A stretch of DNA of 64,000 nt, from assembly GCA_016200895.1 (NCBI GenBank), contig JACQDX010000090.1:62001-126000 (forward strand), read 5' to 3'. A program made the translations under genes and the position numbers. Of this stretch, positions 9,269 to 18,465 are shown one piece after another. The notes beneath the pieces were generated by a model. The model had not been told where the DNA came from, searched no databases, and was given only the letters and a program-made list of their open reading frames with translations. Within the stretch, counting starts at the first letter, position 1; the number at the start of each line of letters is the position of its first letter. Source of the stretch: Burkholderiales bacterium. GTDB lineage: Bacteria; Pseudomonadota; Gammaproteobacteria; Burkholderiales; Burkholderiaceae_D.

Positions 9269-10111
9269 ATGAATCCCATCTCTCTTGCCCAGATTATTGA
9301 CAGCGTCAAAGACTTGCCCACCTTGCCTGCCATCGTCATGGAATTGTTGAATAACATCGACAATGAAGAACTGGATATGCATGAGCTGGCGCAAAAAGTC
9401 AGCCATGACATGGCGCTGACAGCCAAGACCCTGCGTTATGCCAACTCACCTTATTACGCCACCATGATCAAGGTCACGACGGTGCAGCAAGCGATCTCAT
9501 TGCTGGGCTTGAGTACGGTACGACAAATCATCATGACAGCCGCATTGACTGGCTGCTTTCCTGAAAATAATTGCCGAGGGTTTGATCATAAAGAATTCTG
9601 GCGACATTCCAATGCGGTTGCCATTGCAGCCCGCATCCTTGCCCGTCGGCTCAAATTTAATACTGACGTTGCTTTCACAGCAGGCTTGCTGCACGACATA
9701 GGTGCCCTGGTATTGGCGACCTGCTATACCAAAGCCTATGAAACGGTATTGGTACAACGGCAGGAGCTGCAAACGACACAGTATGAAGCCGAGAAGCAGA
9801 TATTGGGAATTGATCATGCCATGGTCGGAGAAACCCTGGCGACACAATGGAATTTTTCAGAAGTGATGATCAAGGCTATTGCTGGTCATCATCACCCAGA
9901 AAAGCCTGGCCTGGGTTTTCTGGCAACCATCATCCATGTGGCAGATGGTATCGCTCACGCGCTAGGAGTGACGACCACGCCAGATCTGGCACCGCCAGAA
10001 ATCACCGGCCAATCATGGGAAAGCCTGGGTCTGGACCAGGCTTTACTCGATGAGGTGCTGGCAGAAGCCGCCAGCGAATTTGAAAAGCTGCAGGACACGG
10101 TCGAAGTATAA
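9269..10111 (+). CDS. HDOD domain protein
   Basis: 280 residues almost entirely covered by an HDOD domain: LPTLPAIVMELLNNID near the N-terminus, ISLLGLSTVRQIIMTAAL in the middle, AGLLHDIGALVLATCY around residue 140 and AIAGHHHPE around 210. HDOD proteins are HD-like modules that usually lack phosphohydrolase activity and work in signalling, often with c-di-GMP or two-component systems. No receiver, GGDEF or EAL domain is attached. A strong AAGGAGTCAG ribosome binding site precedes ATG 9269. It stands alone between a miniature element and the convergent ribA gene. Confidence 0.85.
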   Translation: MNPISLAQIIDSVKDLPTLPAIVMELLNNIDNEELDMHELAQKVSHDMALTAKTLRYANSPYYATMIKVTTVQQAISLLGLSTVRQIIMTAALTGCFPENNCRGFDHKEFWRHSNAVAIAARILARRLKFNTDVAFTAGLLHDIGALVLATCYTKAYETVLVQRQELQTTQYEAEKQILGIDHAMVGETLATQWNFSEVMIKAIAGHHHPEKPGLGFLATIIHVADGIAHALGVTTTPDLAPPEITGQSWESLGLDQALLDEVLAEAASEFEKLQDTVEV

Positions 10112-10129
10112 GGGCCTGCTGCCAGTATC

Positions 10130-10762
10130 TTACAAATCAGGCTGTATCAAATGTCCTAGCTTGGTTGCCTTGGTCGCCAGGTAACGCTCATTAAACGGAT
10201 TGCGCTTGATGATCAGGGGCACATGTTCTTGCACCTTGACGTTCATTCCTTCCATCGCAGAAATCTTGCGCGGGTTATTGGTCATCAGACGTACAGACTC
10301 TATGCCCAGATGTTTGAGCATGGGGTCGCATAGGCTATAGTCGCGCAGGTCGGCAGCAAAACCCAATTTTTGATTGGCTTCTACCGTGTCAGCGCCAAGG
10401 TCTTGCAGATGGTAGGCACGTACCTTGTTAAGCAAACCTATGCCACGTCCTTCCTGGCGCAAATATAGTAAAGCTCCGCGTCCTTCCTGGGCAATTTTTT
10501 GCAGGGCAAGTTCCAGTTGCGGGCCACAGTCACAACGCTTGCTGAACAAGGCGTCACCGGTCAGGCATTCTGAATGTATGCGCGCAAGCACGGGCTGGCC
10601 ATCAGCCACATCGCCGAGAGTCAGGGCGATATGCTCTTTGCCCGTTGCCGTTTCGACAAAAGCATGCATGCGAAAAGTCGCCCAGCTCGTGGGCAGATTA
10701 CAGGAATCAACATATTCCAAGGCCTGTTCACTTGATTTGACAGGCTGGTCATTGCTTAACAT
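10130..10762 (-). CDS. ribA: GTP cyclohydrolase II
   Basis: 210 residues from ATG 10762, close to the length of stand-alone RibA. It converts GTP to 2,5-diamino-6-ribosylamino-pyrimidinone phosphate in riboflavin synthesis. Seen in the sequence: [21 protein letters not shown], which contains the three zinc cysteines, then [12 protein letters not shown] for GTP binding, and MTNNPRKI near the C-terminus. The frame stays open up to 10969, but the extra N-terminus is unlike the family and would run into the ilvD terminator, so the internal ATG was chosen. No riboflavin riboswitch was seen upstream. Confidence 0.92.
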   Translation of the reverse strand: MLSNDQPVKSSEQALEYVDSCNLPTSWATFRMHAFVETATGKEHIALTLGDVADGQPVLARIHSECLTGDALFSKRCDCGPQLELALQKIAQEGRGALLYLRQEGRGIGLLNKVRAYHLQDLGADTVEANQKLGFAADLRDYSLCDPMLKHLGIESVRLMTNNPRKISAMEGMNVKVQEHVPLIIKRNPFNERYLATKATKLGHLIQPDL

Positions 10763-10977
10763 ACAATTCTCGCGGATTCTTTTTATGGATTTATTGCCGG
10801 GCTTAATGCCTTGGCTGGCGCGTAAAACAGGCCAGCCCAGACTAGAGTATAAACGAGACGCGCATTTCCTACTTGCTGCAGTGAACGATCGTCTTATTTT
10901 CTGATTCTGATCAATATGTATGGTCTGCATGCCAGAAAGCAAGTAGCCAAGTATGTAGAGGGTTTCCACAATTAAAA

Positions 10978-11007
10978 AAGGGTATCCGTTGATAACAGGA
11001 TACCCTT
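10978..11007 (-). terminator. Rho-independent terminator of ilvD
   Basis: The perfect stem GGGTATCC (10980-10987) / GGATACCC (10998-11005) has a 10-base loop. On the minus strand it is followed by a run of six T (10974-10979 complement). It lies about 75 bases after the ilvD stop codon. Confidence 0.88.
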
Positions 11008-11081
11008 CAGCTTTGCAAGCAGATAAGACTGCTCGTATCTACAGTCTGATCTACAACCTTAATACAGCCTCATCTACACTC

Positions 11082-12959
11082 TTATTTACGTTGCAACTGT
11101 GTGATATCCCTGACCGCGCCACGGTCAGCTGAGGTTGCCAAAGCAGCATAAGCCTGCAAGGCTTGCGAGACATAACGCTCGCGGTCTACCGGCTGCCAGG
11201 CTTGCGGGCCGCGTGCTTCCATTGCTGCCCTGCGCTTTGCCAGTTCTGCATCACTGACTTTCAGGTTAATCGTACGGGCCGGAATATCGATTTCTATGAT
11301 ATCGCCCTCTTCCACCAACCCAATAGTTCCACCCTCGGCAGCTTCTGGTGAAGCATGGCCGATGACCAAACCGGAAGAGCCACCAGAGAAACGTCCATCC
11401 GTGAACAGTGCACAGGCTTTGCCCAGGCCCTTGGATTTGATGTACGAGGTTGGATACAGCATTTCCTGCATGCCTGGACCGCCTTTAGGGCCTTCATAAC
11501 GGATGATGACGACATCACCTTCATGTACGGTATCTCCAAGGATGGCTTCGACAGCAGAGTCCTGGCTTTCAAACACGCGGGCCTTGCCCGTGAACTTCAG
11601 AATGCTTTCATCGACACCTGCCGTTTTGACGATACAGCCTTTTTCTGCCAGATTGCCATACAAGACCGCCAAACCACCATCTTGCGAATAGGCATGCGCC
11701 TTGTCACGTATGCAGCCAGCTTCACGGTCAGTATCGAGACTATCGAAGCGCTTGTCTTGTGAGAATGCCGTCTGAGTAGGCACACCACCAGGAGCCGCAC
11801 TGAACAGTTTGCGTACCGCGGCGTTGTCGGTCACGGCAATATCATTTTGTGCAATCGCATCTGCCATGGTCGGGCTATGTACGGTTGGGCGTGTGGTGTC
11901 GAGCAAACCAGCGCGTGCCAATTCACCCAGGATAGAGATAATGCCGCCAGCGCGATGTACATCTTCGATATGGTATTTATCAGTCATCGGTGCAACCTTG
12001 CACAGACAGGGAACCTTGCGGGAGATACGGTCGATATCAGCCATCTTGAAATCCACACCCGCTTCGTGCGCGGCCGCCAGCAAATGCAAGACGGTATTGG
12101 TAGAACCACCCATGGACACATCCAGCGCCATGGCATTTTCAAAGGTCGCTTTGTTGGCAATTGAGCGCGGCAGAATGGAATAATCATCTTGCTCATAATG
12201 GCGTTTGGCCAGCTCCACCACCAGACGGCCAGCACGCAGGAACAGTTCCTTGCGGTCTGCATGCGTCGCCAAAATCGTGCCATTACCTGGCAAGGACAAA
12301 CCCAGTGCTTCGGTCAGGCAGTTCATAGAATTTGCCGTGAACATGCCGGAACATGAACCACAGGTAGGACAGGCAGATCGTTCTATACGGCCTATCTCTT
12401 CATCAGACACATTGCTGTCACCCGCCTTAATCATGGCATCGACCAGATCAATCTTCATGATTCTTTGCTCGCCAGTCTGCTTGGGATGCAAAGTCTCCAG
12501 CACCTTGCCCGCTTCCATCGGGCCGCCTGATACAAATACCACAGGAATGTTCAGACGCATGGCTGCCATCAACATGCCTGGCGTGATCTTGTCGCAGTTG
12601 GAGATACAGACCATGGCGTCAGCGCAATGTGCATTGACCATGTACTCGACCGAATCAGCGATCAGTTCGCGTGAAGGCAATGAATACAACATGCCGCCAT
12701 GACCCATGGCGATACCATCATCCACGGCTATCGTATTGAATTCCTTGGCAACGCCGCCAGCCGCTTCTATCTCACGCGCCACCATCTGGCCCAGGTCTTT
12801 CAAATGCACGTGGCCTGGCACAAACTGAGTAAAGGAATTGACGACGGCGACGATAGGCTTATCGAAATCACCATCTTTCATGCCAGTCGCACGCCACAGA
12901 GCGCGGGCACCGGCCATATTGCGGCCATGGGTGGTGGTACGGGAACGGTATACGGGCAT
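11082..12959 (-). CDS. ilvD: Dihydroxy-acid dehydratase
   Basis: 625 residues, slightly longer than the E. coli enzyme. It dehydrates 2,3-dihydroxy-isovalerate and 2,3-dihydroxy-3-methylvalerate in valine and isoleucine synthesis, using an iron-sulfur cluster. Seen in the sequence: [32 protein letters not shown] with the cluster cysteines, LPGNGT, and [12 protein letters not shown] near the C-terminus. The start [22 protein letters not shown] is the usual N-terminus. It is monocistronic, with a 700-base gap upstream and its own terminator downstream. Confidence 0.95.
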   Translation of the reverse strand: MPVYRSRTTTHGRNMAGARALWRATGMKDGDFDKPIVAVVNSFTQFVPGHVHLKDLGQMVAREIEAAGGVAKEFNTIAVDDGIAMGHGGMLYSLPSRELIADSVEYMVNAHCADAMVCISNCDKITPGMLMAAMRLNIPVVFVSGGPMEAGKVLETLHPKQTGEQRIMKIDLVDAMIKAGDSNVSDEEIGRIERSACPTCGSCSGMFTANSMNCLTEALGLSLPGNGTILATHADRKELFLRAGRLVVELAKRHYEQDDYSILPRSIANKATFENAMALDVSMGGSTNTVLHLLAAAHEAGVDFKMADIDRISRKVPCLCKVAPMTDKYHIEDVHRAGGIISILGELARAGLLDTTRPTVHSPTMADAIAQNDIAVTDNAAVRKLFSAAPGGVPTQTAFSQDKRFDSLDTDREAGCIRDKAHAYSQDGGLAVLYGNLAEKGCIVKTAGVDESILKFTGKARVFESQDSAVEAILGDTVHEGDVVIIRYEGPKGGPGMQEMLYPTSYIKSKGLGKACALFTDGRFSGGSSGLVIGHASPEAAEGGTIGLVEEGDIIEIDIPARTINLKVSDAELAKRRAAMEARGPQAWQPVDRERYVSQALQAYAALATSADRGAVRDITQLQRK

Positions 12960-13220
12960 GTCTGACTCCAGGCTGGCGATAAAATGAATATGTTATATCA
13001 GCATGCGCTTAGGGTTGCCATATGTCAAATATGGAATTTATTGAAAATTAGGTCGAAATAAGTATTAATAAAATTCAAGACCAAGGTTCACCACATAGAA
13101 GGGCAAGAAGAATGCATATATTTAAATAAACCTATTCTGTGACCCAGAGTTTTTCTATTTTAGTTAAATGATTTTGCAGCCTATCTTTAAATACCTTATT
13201 TCGTTAATTTACGATTGCAG

Positions 13221-13410
13221 GTCGGGGGTGGCCCGACAGCCACAGACCTTTCTTGCGTCGCCAAGAAAGGTCTGCCAAAGAAGGCGACCGAGGCGTCGCT
13301 GCCCCCTGCGGGGGTTCCCTTTGCTGCAAGGCAAAAAATGGGAAAGTCCGAAAACTCGCTTCGCTCAAACATCGGCCTTTCTTTTTCCATTTTCTGCCTT
13401 GCAGCAAAGG
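13221..13410. repeat. Structured GC-rich intergenic repeat with four hairpins
   Basis: Four consecutive stems are visible. GTCGGG/CCCGAC lies at 13221-13237. AGACCTTTCTTG/CAAGAAAGGTCT (12 bp, perfect) lies at 13244-13273. CCCCC/GGGGG lies at 13302-13314. CCTTTGCTGCAAGGCA/TGCCTTGCAGCAAAGG (16 bp, perfect) lies at 13318-13333 and 13395-13410, with a further imperfect AAAATGGGAAA/TTTTTCCATTTT inside. The composition is very different from the AT-rich flanks. Its translations resemble spurious ORFs I recall from Oxalobacteraceae genomes, suggesting a dispersed intergenic repeat; this is recollection, not a search. Confidence 0.65.
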
Positions 13411-13626
13411 CATCGACACATCGGAACTGCAAAATTCAAAAACAACTCCAAAGTCAAAAACAACGTCAACGCGACTCGTAATTAAATTTTTAAATATCAA
13501 ATTAATTTCATAGTTTCTGACACAAAGAAAACCTAAATCTTCTTATATTTGCTCCCCCTGCACACTCTGTCCCTCCGTGTCTCTGTGTTGATAGGTCTTT
13601 ACTCAAAACACGACAGGGATAAAAAA

Positions 13627-13648
13627 ACGCGAAGCTCACACTTCGCGT
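13627..13648 (-). terminator. Rho-independent terminator of fbp
   Basis: The perfect stem ACGCGAAG (13627-13634) / CTTCGCGT (13641-13648) has a 6-base loop. The minus-strand T run comes from the A tract at 13621-13627. The plus side also carries TTTTTT, so it can act in both directions. It lies about 20 bases after the fbp stop. Confidence 0.85.
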
Positions 13649-13669
13649 TTTTTGTGGATCATGAACCCA

Positions 13670-14671
13670 TCATTCCTGATGGTATTGCGTCACTCTTTCC
13701 ACTTCGTTTTTGGAACCCAGGAACACCGCTACACGCTGATGCAGTTTTTCTGGCTGTATATCCAGCATGCGTTGCTTGCCGTCGGTCGATGCGCCGCCAG
13801 CTTGCTCAACAATGAAAGACATGGGATTGGCTTCGTACATCAGGCGCAGTTTGCCTGCCTTGTCTGGTTCGCGCTTGTCTGCCGGGTACATGAAGATGCC
13901 GCCGCGGTTCAGGATACGGTGTACATCGGCGACCATGGAAGCGATCCAGCGCATATTGAATTCCTTCCCGCGTGGGCCAGTGCCGCCTGCCAGCATTTCA
14001 TCCACATAGCGCGTGACTGGCGGGTACCAGTGGCGGGTATTGGAGGCGTTGATGGCAAATTCCTTGGTGTCTTCCGGGATTTGCATATTGCGCTGTGTCA
14101 GTACCCAGGAACCCATTTCGCGGTCCAGGGTAAAGCAGTTGACGCCATTGCCTGTTGTCAGCACCAATACAGTTTGCGGGCCATACACGGCATAGCCAGC
14201 GGCAACCTGCTTGCTGCCGGGTTGCAGGAAGTCTTGCTCGGTTGGTTTGCCCATGCCGTCCGGGGCTTTTAATACCGAGAAGATGGTACCGATGGAGACA
14301 TTGACGTCGATATTGCTGGAGCCATCAAGCGGATCAAACAAGAGCATGTATTCGCCCTGCGGATAGCGGTTCGGTATCGGGTGGATGCTTTCCATTTCTT
14401 CCGATGCCATCGCTGCCAGGTGGCCGCCCCACTCATTGGCTTCGAGCAGGATTTCATTCGACAGGATGTCGAGTTTCTTTTGCACTTCGCCCTGGATGTT
14501 TTCGCTACCGGCTGTGCCCAGCACTTCACCTAATGCGCCCTTGCCTACTGCATGGCTGATGGTCTTGCAGGCGCGTGCGACGACTTCGATCAACAGGCGC
14601 AATTCTGCCGGTATCGAATTATTCAGGCGCTGCTCTTCGACCAGGTACTGGGTCAGGCTTACACGTTTCAT
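13670..14671 (-). CDS. fbp: Fructose-1,6-bisphosphatase, class I
   Basis: 333 residues, the normal length for class I enzymes. It hydrolyses fructose-1,6-bisphosphate to fructose-6-phosphate in gluconeogenesis. Seen in the sequence: EMESIHPIP, the metal-binding [19 protein letters not shown] around residue 110, and the C-terminal [20 protein letters not shown]. It lies 55 bases downstream of pepN on the same strand and may be read through from it, although the products are unrelated. It ends in its own terminator. Confidence 0.95.
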   Translation of the reverse strand: MKRVSLTQYLVEEQRLNNSIPAELRLLIEVVARACKTISHAVGKGALGEVLGTAGSENIQGEVQKKLDILSNEILLEANEWGGHLAAMASEEMESIHPIPNRYPQGEYMLLFDPLDGSSNIDVNVSIGTIFSVLKAPDGMGKPTEQDFLQPGSKQVAAGYAVYGPQTVLVLTTGNGVNCFTLDREMGSWVLTQRNMQIPEDTKEFAINASNTRHWYPPVTRYVDEMLAGGTGPRGKEFNMRWIASMVADVHRILNRGGIFMYPADKREPDKAGKLRLMYEANPMSFIVEQAGGASTDGKQRMLDIQPEKLHQRVAVFLGSKNEVERVTQYHQE

Positions 14672-14726
14672 GTTGATCTCTCGATTTTTTCAGTAATTCT
14701 TGTCAATAGCTTGTTCAATAAATTGC

Positions 14727-17405
14727 TCAAGACGCTAAAGCTTTGCTGACGACTTCCAGCACGTCTTTCGACAGCTTCTTGGTATCTGCCACTTTTTGCA
14801 AAGCTGCTTTCATATGTGCTTGCAGACTTTCTGGATATTTTTTCCAGCGGTCCATACTGCGTGCCAGGCGTGCTGCGACTTGTGGATTGAGCTTATTCAG
14901 GGCAATCACCAGTTCTGCCCACAAGGCATAACCGCTGCCATCAGCCGCATGGAAGCGGGACGGGTTGGCATTGCAGAAAGCAAAAGTCAAACTACGCGCA
15001 CGGTTAGGGTTATTCAGTGTAAAGGCTGGGTGCGTCATCAACTCGCGTACCTTGGCAACATCAGTGGTACGAGCAGTTGCCTGCAACATGAACCATTTAT
15101 CGATGACCAGAGCTTCTTTCTTGAAGTCTTTATAAAAGGCTTTCAAGGACTTGGCTGCCGATTTGGCTTGTTTGTCATTGCCACTGAAGTTAGTCAGGGC
15201 TGTCAATGCTGCCAGGCGGTCTGTCATGTTTTCCGCTTCATCGAACTGGGTTTTCGCCAGCTCAAAAGTGGATTCATCCGACCATTCCAGCAGGTAAGAC
15301 AGCGCCAGGTTTTTCAAACCACGTTTTGCCATGGATTGTGCATCCGGGCTGTATTTACCTGGGGTCAGATGACTTTCGTAAGCACTCAGCAAATCGGCGC
15401 GCAGATGCTCTGTGATGGTGGCACGGGCAAACTGGCGTGCTGTATGAATGGCTTGTGGGTCAACGACCTTGAATTCTTCAGCGATCATGGCTTCGGATGG
15501 CAGTGTCAACACCAGTTCACGGAAAGCCGGATCAAGGCTGGCATCATTCAGGGTAGCGCGCAGCGCTTCGATGAACATGCTGTCCAGTATCAGCTCTTCG
15601 CTTTGCTGTACAGCAGTCGTCAGTTTGACGAGGCGGCGTGTAGCCAGGCGTTGGCCAGCTTCCCAGCGGTTGAACGGGTCGCTATCATTGGCCAGCAAGA
15701 GGCCCAGTTCTTCATCGCTATAGTCGATTTCCAGCACGACTGGTGCGGAGAAATTGCGCAACAGCGAAGGCACAGGATTGCTGGTGACATTAGTAAAGCG
15801 GAAGGTCTGACTTTCCTCTATCAGTTCCAGCACCAGGCTGTTTGCGCCAGCTTGCGCTTCATAACCTGCGCAATGCAGGGGGATGTCTTTGCCATCTGTA
15901 CCCAGCAACCCCATGGCAACCGGGATGTGGAAAGGCAGTTTTTCTGGCTGACCTGGTGTAGCCGGGCAAGACTGGCTAAGTTTGATCTCATATGTCTTTG
16001 CTTCGGAATCGTAAGTTGCCTCAACTTTCACGCGAGGCGTGCCTGCCTGGCTATACCAGCGTTCAAACTGCGTCAGGTCACGGCCACTGGAATCTGCCAT
16101 GGCAGCACGGAAGTCATCGCATTCAACCGCCTGTCCATCATGACGCTCAAAATACAAATCCATACCTTTGCGGAAGCCATCATGGCCCAGCAAGGTGTAA
16201 TACATGCGTACGACTTCTGAACCTTTTTCATAAATCGTGACGGTGTAGAAGTTATTGATTTCTACAAAAGAATCAGGGCGTACAGGATGGGCCATAGGGC
16301 CTGCATCTTCTGAGAACTGTACCTGGCGCAGCAGACGTACATCTTCTATGCGCTTGACGGCACGGCCAGTAGATGTACCAACCAGGTCAGCAGAAAATTC
16401 CTGGTCACGGAAAACAGTCAGACCTTCTTTCAAGGACAGCTGGAACCAGTCGCGGCAAGTGACGCGGTTACCTGTCCAGTTATGGAAGTATTCATGACCA
16501 ACTACGGATTCTATGCCTGCGTAATCGACGTCAGTAGCGATGCTAGGATTAGCCAGCACGAACTTGGTATTGAAAATATTCAAACCCTTGTTTTCCATCG
16601 CCCCCATATTGAAGTCGCCAGTGGCAACGATCATGAAGCGGTCAAGATCCAGTTCCAGGCCAAAGCGTTCTTCGTCCCAGCGTATGCTGTTCTTGAGGGA
16701 GTCCATGGCATGCTGGGTTTTATCCAGATTGCCGTCTTCTACCCAGACTTGCAGCAAGGCTTTGCGGCCAGATTTGAGCTTGTAGTTTTCTTCCTGGCAA
16801 ACCAGCTTGCCAGCCACCAGGGCGAACAGGTAAGAAGGTTTTTTGAACGGGTCTTCCCACTTGGCAAAATGGCGGCCATCACCCAAGTCACCTTCTGCTA
16901 TCAGATTGCCATTACTGAGCAGCACCGGGAATTTCTTCTTGTCGGCACGCAGCATGACGGTGTATTTCGCCATGACATCAGGGCGGTCAGGGAACCAGGT
17001 GATCTTGCGGAAACCTTCTGCCTCGCACTGAGTAATGAAGTTACCGTTAGACGCATACAGGCCGGACAAAGACGTATTCTTGAGCGGATTGATCAGTGTT
17101 TCAATTTCCAGCGTGACCTCGTCCGGGGCATTGGCAATGCGCAGGGTTTCACCTTCTATCTTGTAGGCAGACTTTTTCAGGTTCACACCATTCATGCGCA
17201 GTTGCACCAATTTCAGGGATTCGCCAAACAAGACCAGGTCTTTCTCGCTGCTGTCATGATTGCGGCGCATGGTTATGCGGGTGGCTACATGGGTGGCTTG
17301 CAGATCAAGGTCGAAACCCATCTCTACCGTGTCTACCCAAAACCCCGGGGCTATATAGTCTTTACGGAAAATTGTCTCTGGTTTGCTGGCAGTATCGTTA
17401 CGCAT
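14727..17405 (-). CDS. pepN: Aminopeptidase N (M1 zinc metallopeptidase)
   Basis: 892 residues from ATG 17405; a TTG at 17441 would add 12 residues but lacks family support. It removes N-terminal amino acids from peptides in the cytoplasm. Seen in the sequence: the exopeptidase signature GAMENKG, the zinc motif VGHEYFHNWTGNR followed by the downstream glutamate in SLKEGLTVFRDQEFS, and the DUF3458 barrel and helical C-terminal domain of the E. coli-type PepN. The N-terminal KDYIAPGFWVDTVE matches the family start. A GAGA-type ribosome binding site lies about 10 bases before the chosen ATG. Confidence 0.95.
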   Translation of the reverse strand: MRNDTASKPETIFRKDYIAPGFWVDTVEMGFDLDLQATHVATRITMRRNHDSSEKDLVLFGESLKLVQLRMNGVNLKKSAYKIEGETLRIANAPDEVTLEIETLINPLKNTSLSGLYASNGNFITQCEAEGFRKITWFPDRPDVMAKYTVMLRADKKKFPVLLSNGNLIAEGDLGDGRHFAKWEDPFKKPSYLFALVAGKLVCQEENYKLKSGRKALLQVWVEDGNLDKTQHAMDSLKNSIRWDEERFGLELDLDRFMIVATGDFNMGAMENKGLNIFNTKFVLANPSIATDVDYAGIESVVGHEYFHNWTGNRVTCRDWFQLSLKEGLTVFRDQEFSADLVGTSTGRAVKRIEDVRLLRQVQFSEDAGPMAHPVRPDSFVEINNFYTVTIYEKGSEVVRMYYTLLGHDGFRKGMDLYFERHDGQAVECDDFRAAMADSSGRDLTQFERWYSQAGTPRVKVEATYDSEAKTYEIKLSQSCPATPGQPEKLPFHIPVAMGLLGTDGKDIPLHCAGYEAQAGANSLVLELIEESQTFRFTNVTSNPVPSLLRNFSAPVVLEIDYSDEELGLLLANDSDPFNRWEAGQRLATRRLVKLTTAVQQSEELILDSMFIEALRATLNDASLDPAFRELVLTLPSEAMIAEEFKVVDPQAIHTARQFARATITEHLRADLLSAYESHLTPGKYSPDAQSMAKRGLKNLALSYLLEWSDESTFELAKTQFDEAENMTDRLAALTALTNFSGNDKQAKSAAKSLKAFYKDFKKEALVIDKWFMLQATARTTDVAKVRELMTHPAFTLNNPNRARSLTFAFCNANPSRFHAADGSGYALWAELVIALNKLNPQVAARLARSMDRWKKYPESLQAHMKAALQKVADTKKLSKDVLEVVSKALAS

Positions 17406-17745
17406 GGATGGAATATCTCGCGAAAATAAGTTGAATGACAAAGTCTTATGAACCCTGCAAAGACCGCCATTTTACCAAGCTGTGTCAGTACGGGGATAAA
17501 AGTCTCTTGAATAGAGTCAAATTAAGGCAGAAAGTTTGATAAAACCGTGAAATTTTTACAGATTCATCCTGACTGCATAGACATGTCGCTTCCAGCTTCA
17601 GTCAAATCGGCGATCATTACGCCTGATCACACTTAACAATGGCATGGTAACAAAGTCGATACAACACGTTACAGTAAGAGCAACAAATTTTCTTAATCAG
17701 GCATATTATGGAACTATAGTAAAAATAGTTTGAAGGAGCAGGAAA
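17406..17745. other. Divergent promoter region between pepN and the DUF4136 lipoprotein
   Basis: 340 AT-rich bases with no credible gene and no clear repeat. It must contain the promoters of both divergent genes. The GAAGGAGCAGG ribosome binding site of the lipoprotein gene lies at its right end. Confidence 0.5.
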
Positions 17746-18381
17746 ATGAAAAAATTTAGCTTATTATTTACTCTGGCCTGCAGTCTGTTGCTGGGCGGAT
17801 GTGCGACGACATTCACAAGTCAGGTCAGTGTCTTTCACGAATGGCCAGGTGCCACGCAAGACAAGTCTTATATCTTTGAACGTGCACCGGGGCAGGAAAA
17901 CAACCCTGAACATAAGCTATATGAAGACTTGCTACGAACTCGCCTGCAAACCTTGGGCTTTAAGGAAATCGGCGCAGGGGCTACGCCTGCATTGAAGGTG
18001 GAATTGCGTTATGCCACCACCATCAGGGAAGTCAAGCCTAGCTTGTTCTGGCAGCCTGGCATCTACGATCCGTATTGGGGCCTGCATTTCAGCCGCGGCA
18101 TTTACCGCCGCAATTACTTGTATTATCCAACCTTCTCGACCTGGCCCTACTACCCAAGAGGTGCCTTGGATATGTATGTGCGCAGCACCTATCTGCATCA
18201 GGTACAGATACGCATTTCTGAAATGGGCAAAAATAAAGTGCTGGCGGACATCAAAACTAGTTCTGAGCAAGACAATGAGGAAATTTCACTCTACATGCCT
18301 TATCTGATGGATAGTGCGCTGAAGGACTTCCCCGGCAAAAATGGTAGTACCAGCAAGGTGGAGTTCAAAGTGGAAAACTAG
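17746..18381 (+). CDS. DUF4136-type lipoprotein
   Basis: 211 residues with a clear lipoprotein signal (MKKFSLLFTLACSLLLGGC, lipobox LGGC, Cys at 19). A domain resembling DUF4136 follows: an early F-EWPGATQDKSYIFER strand, then EDLLRTRLQTLGFKE, which is the usual small lipoprotein fold of this family, and a Tyr/Trp-rich middle. Function of the family is unknown. The start is supported by a strong GAAGGAGCAGG ribosome binding site. The gene is single and convergent with the DUF1631 gene across a shared terminator. Confidence 0.8.
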   Translation: MKKFSLLFTLACSLLLGGCATTFTSQVSVFHEWPGATQDKSYIFERAPGQENNPEHKLYEDLLRTRLQTLGFKEIGAGATPALKVELRYATTIREVKPSLFWQPGIYDPYWGLHFSRGIYRRNYLYYPTFSTWPYYPRGALDMYVRSTYLHQVQIRISEMGKNKVLADIKTSSEQDNEEISLYMPYLMDSALKDFPGKNGSTSKVEFKVEN

Positions 18382-18418
18382 TCCGCTGTCAGGAACAAAC
18401 CCTGGCGAGCTTAAAAAA

Positions 18419-18443
18419 AGAGGCAGGCACATTGCCTGCCTCT
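18419..18443. terminator. Bidirectional terminator between DUF4136 and DUF1631 genes
   Basis: The perfect stem AGAGGCAGGC (18419-18428) / GCCTGCCTCT (18434-18443) has a 5-base loop. The A tract on the left (18413-18419) gives a strong T run for the minus-strand DUF1631 transcript. The right side has only TTTAG, weaker for the plus strand. Confidence 0.85.
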
Positions 18444-18465
18444 TTAGTATTCATATCCCTTGCAT

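Larger units (their letters stand above)
12960..13669. other. Gene-free region upstream of ilvD containing a structured repeat
   Basis: About 700 bases. 12960-13220 is AT-rich and should hold the ilvD promoter, though no clear -35/-10 was chosen. 13221-13410 is a hairpin-rich repeat of clearly higher GC. 13411-13620 is again AT-rich with nothing recognisable, and 13627-13648 is the fbp terminator. Short open frames across the repeat occur in several frames and look spurious. Confidence 0.6.

Noticed and set aside
10763-10969. N-terminal extension of ribA by 69 residues
   Set aside because: Unlike any GTP cyclohydrolase II N-terminus. ATG 10762 gives the family length.
13196-13513. Several 80-105-codon frames across 13.2-13.5 kb on both strands
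   Set aside because: They overlap each other and follow the hairpin repeat; their sequences mirror the inverted repeats and carry no ribosome binding sites. Treated as repeat DNA.
14796-16220. 474-codon open frame on the plus strand across pepN
   Set aside because: It lies entirely antisense to pepN, which has the zinc and GAMEN motifs. The antisense product has no recognisable domain and is a by-product of codon bias.
17442-17560. Possible regulatory RNA upstream of pepN
   Set aside because: Only AT-rich sequence with no strong stem or known riboswitch motif was seen.
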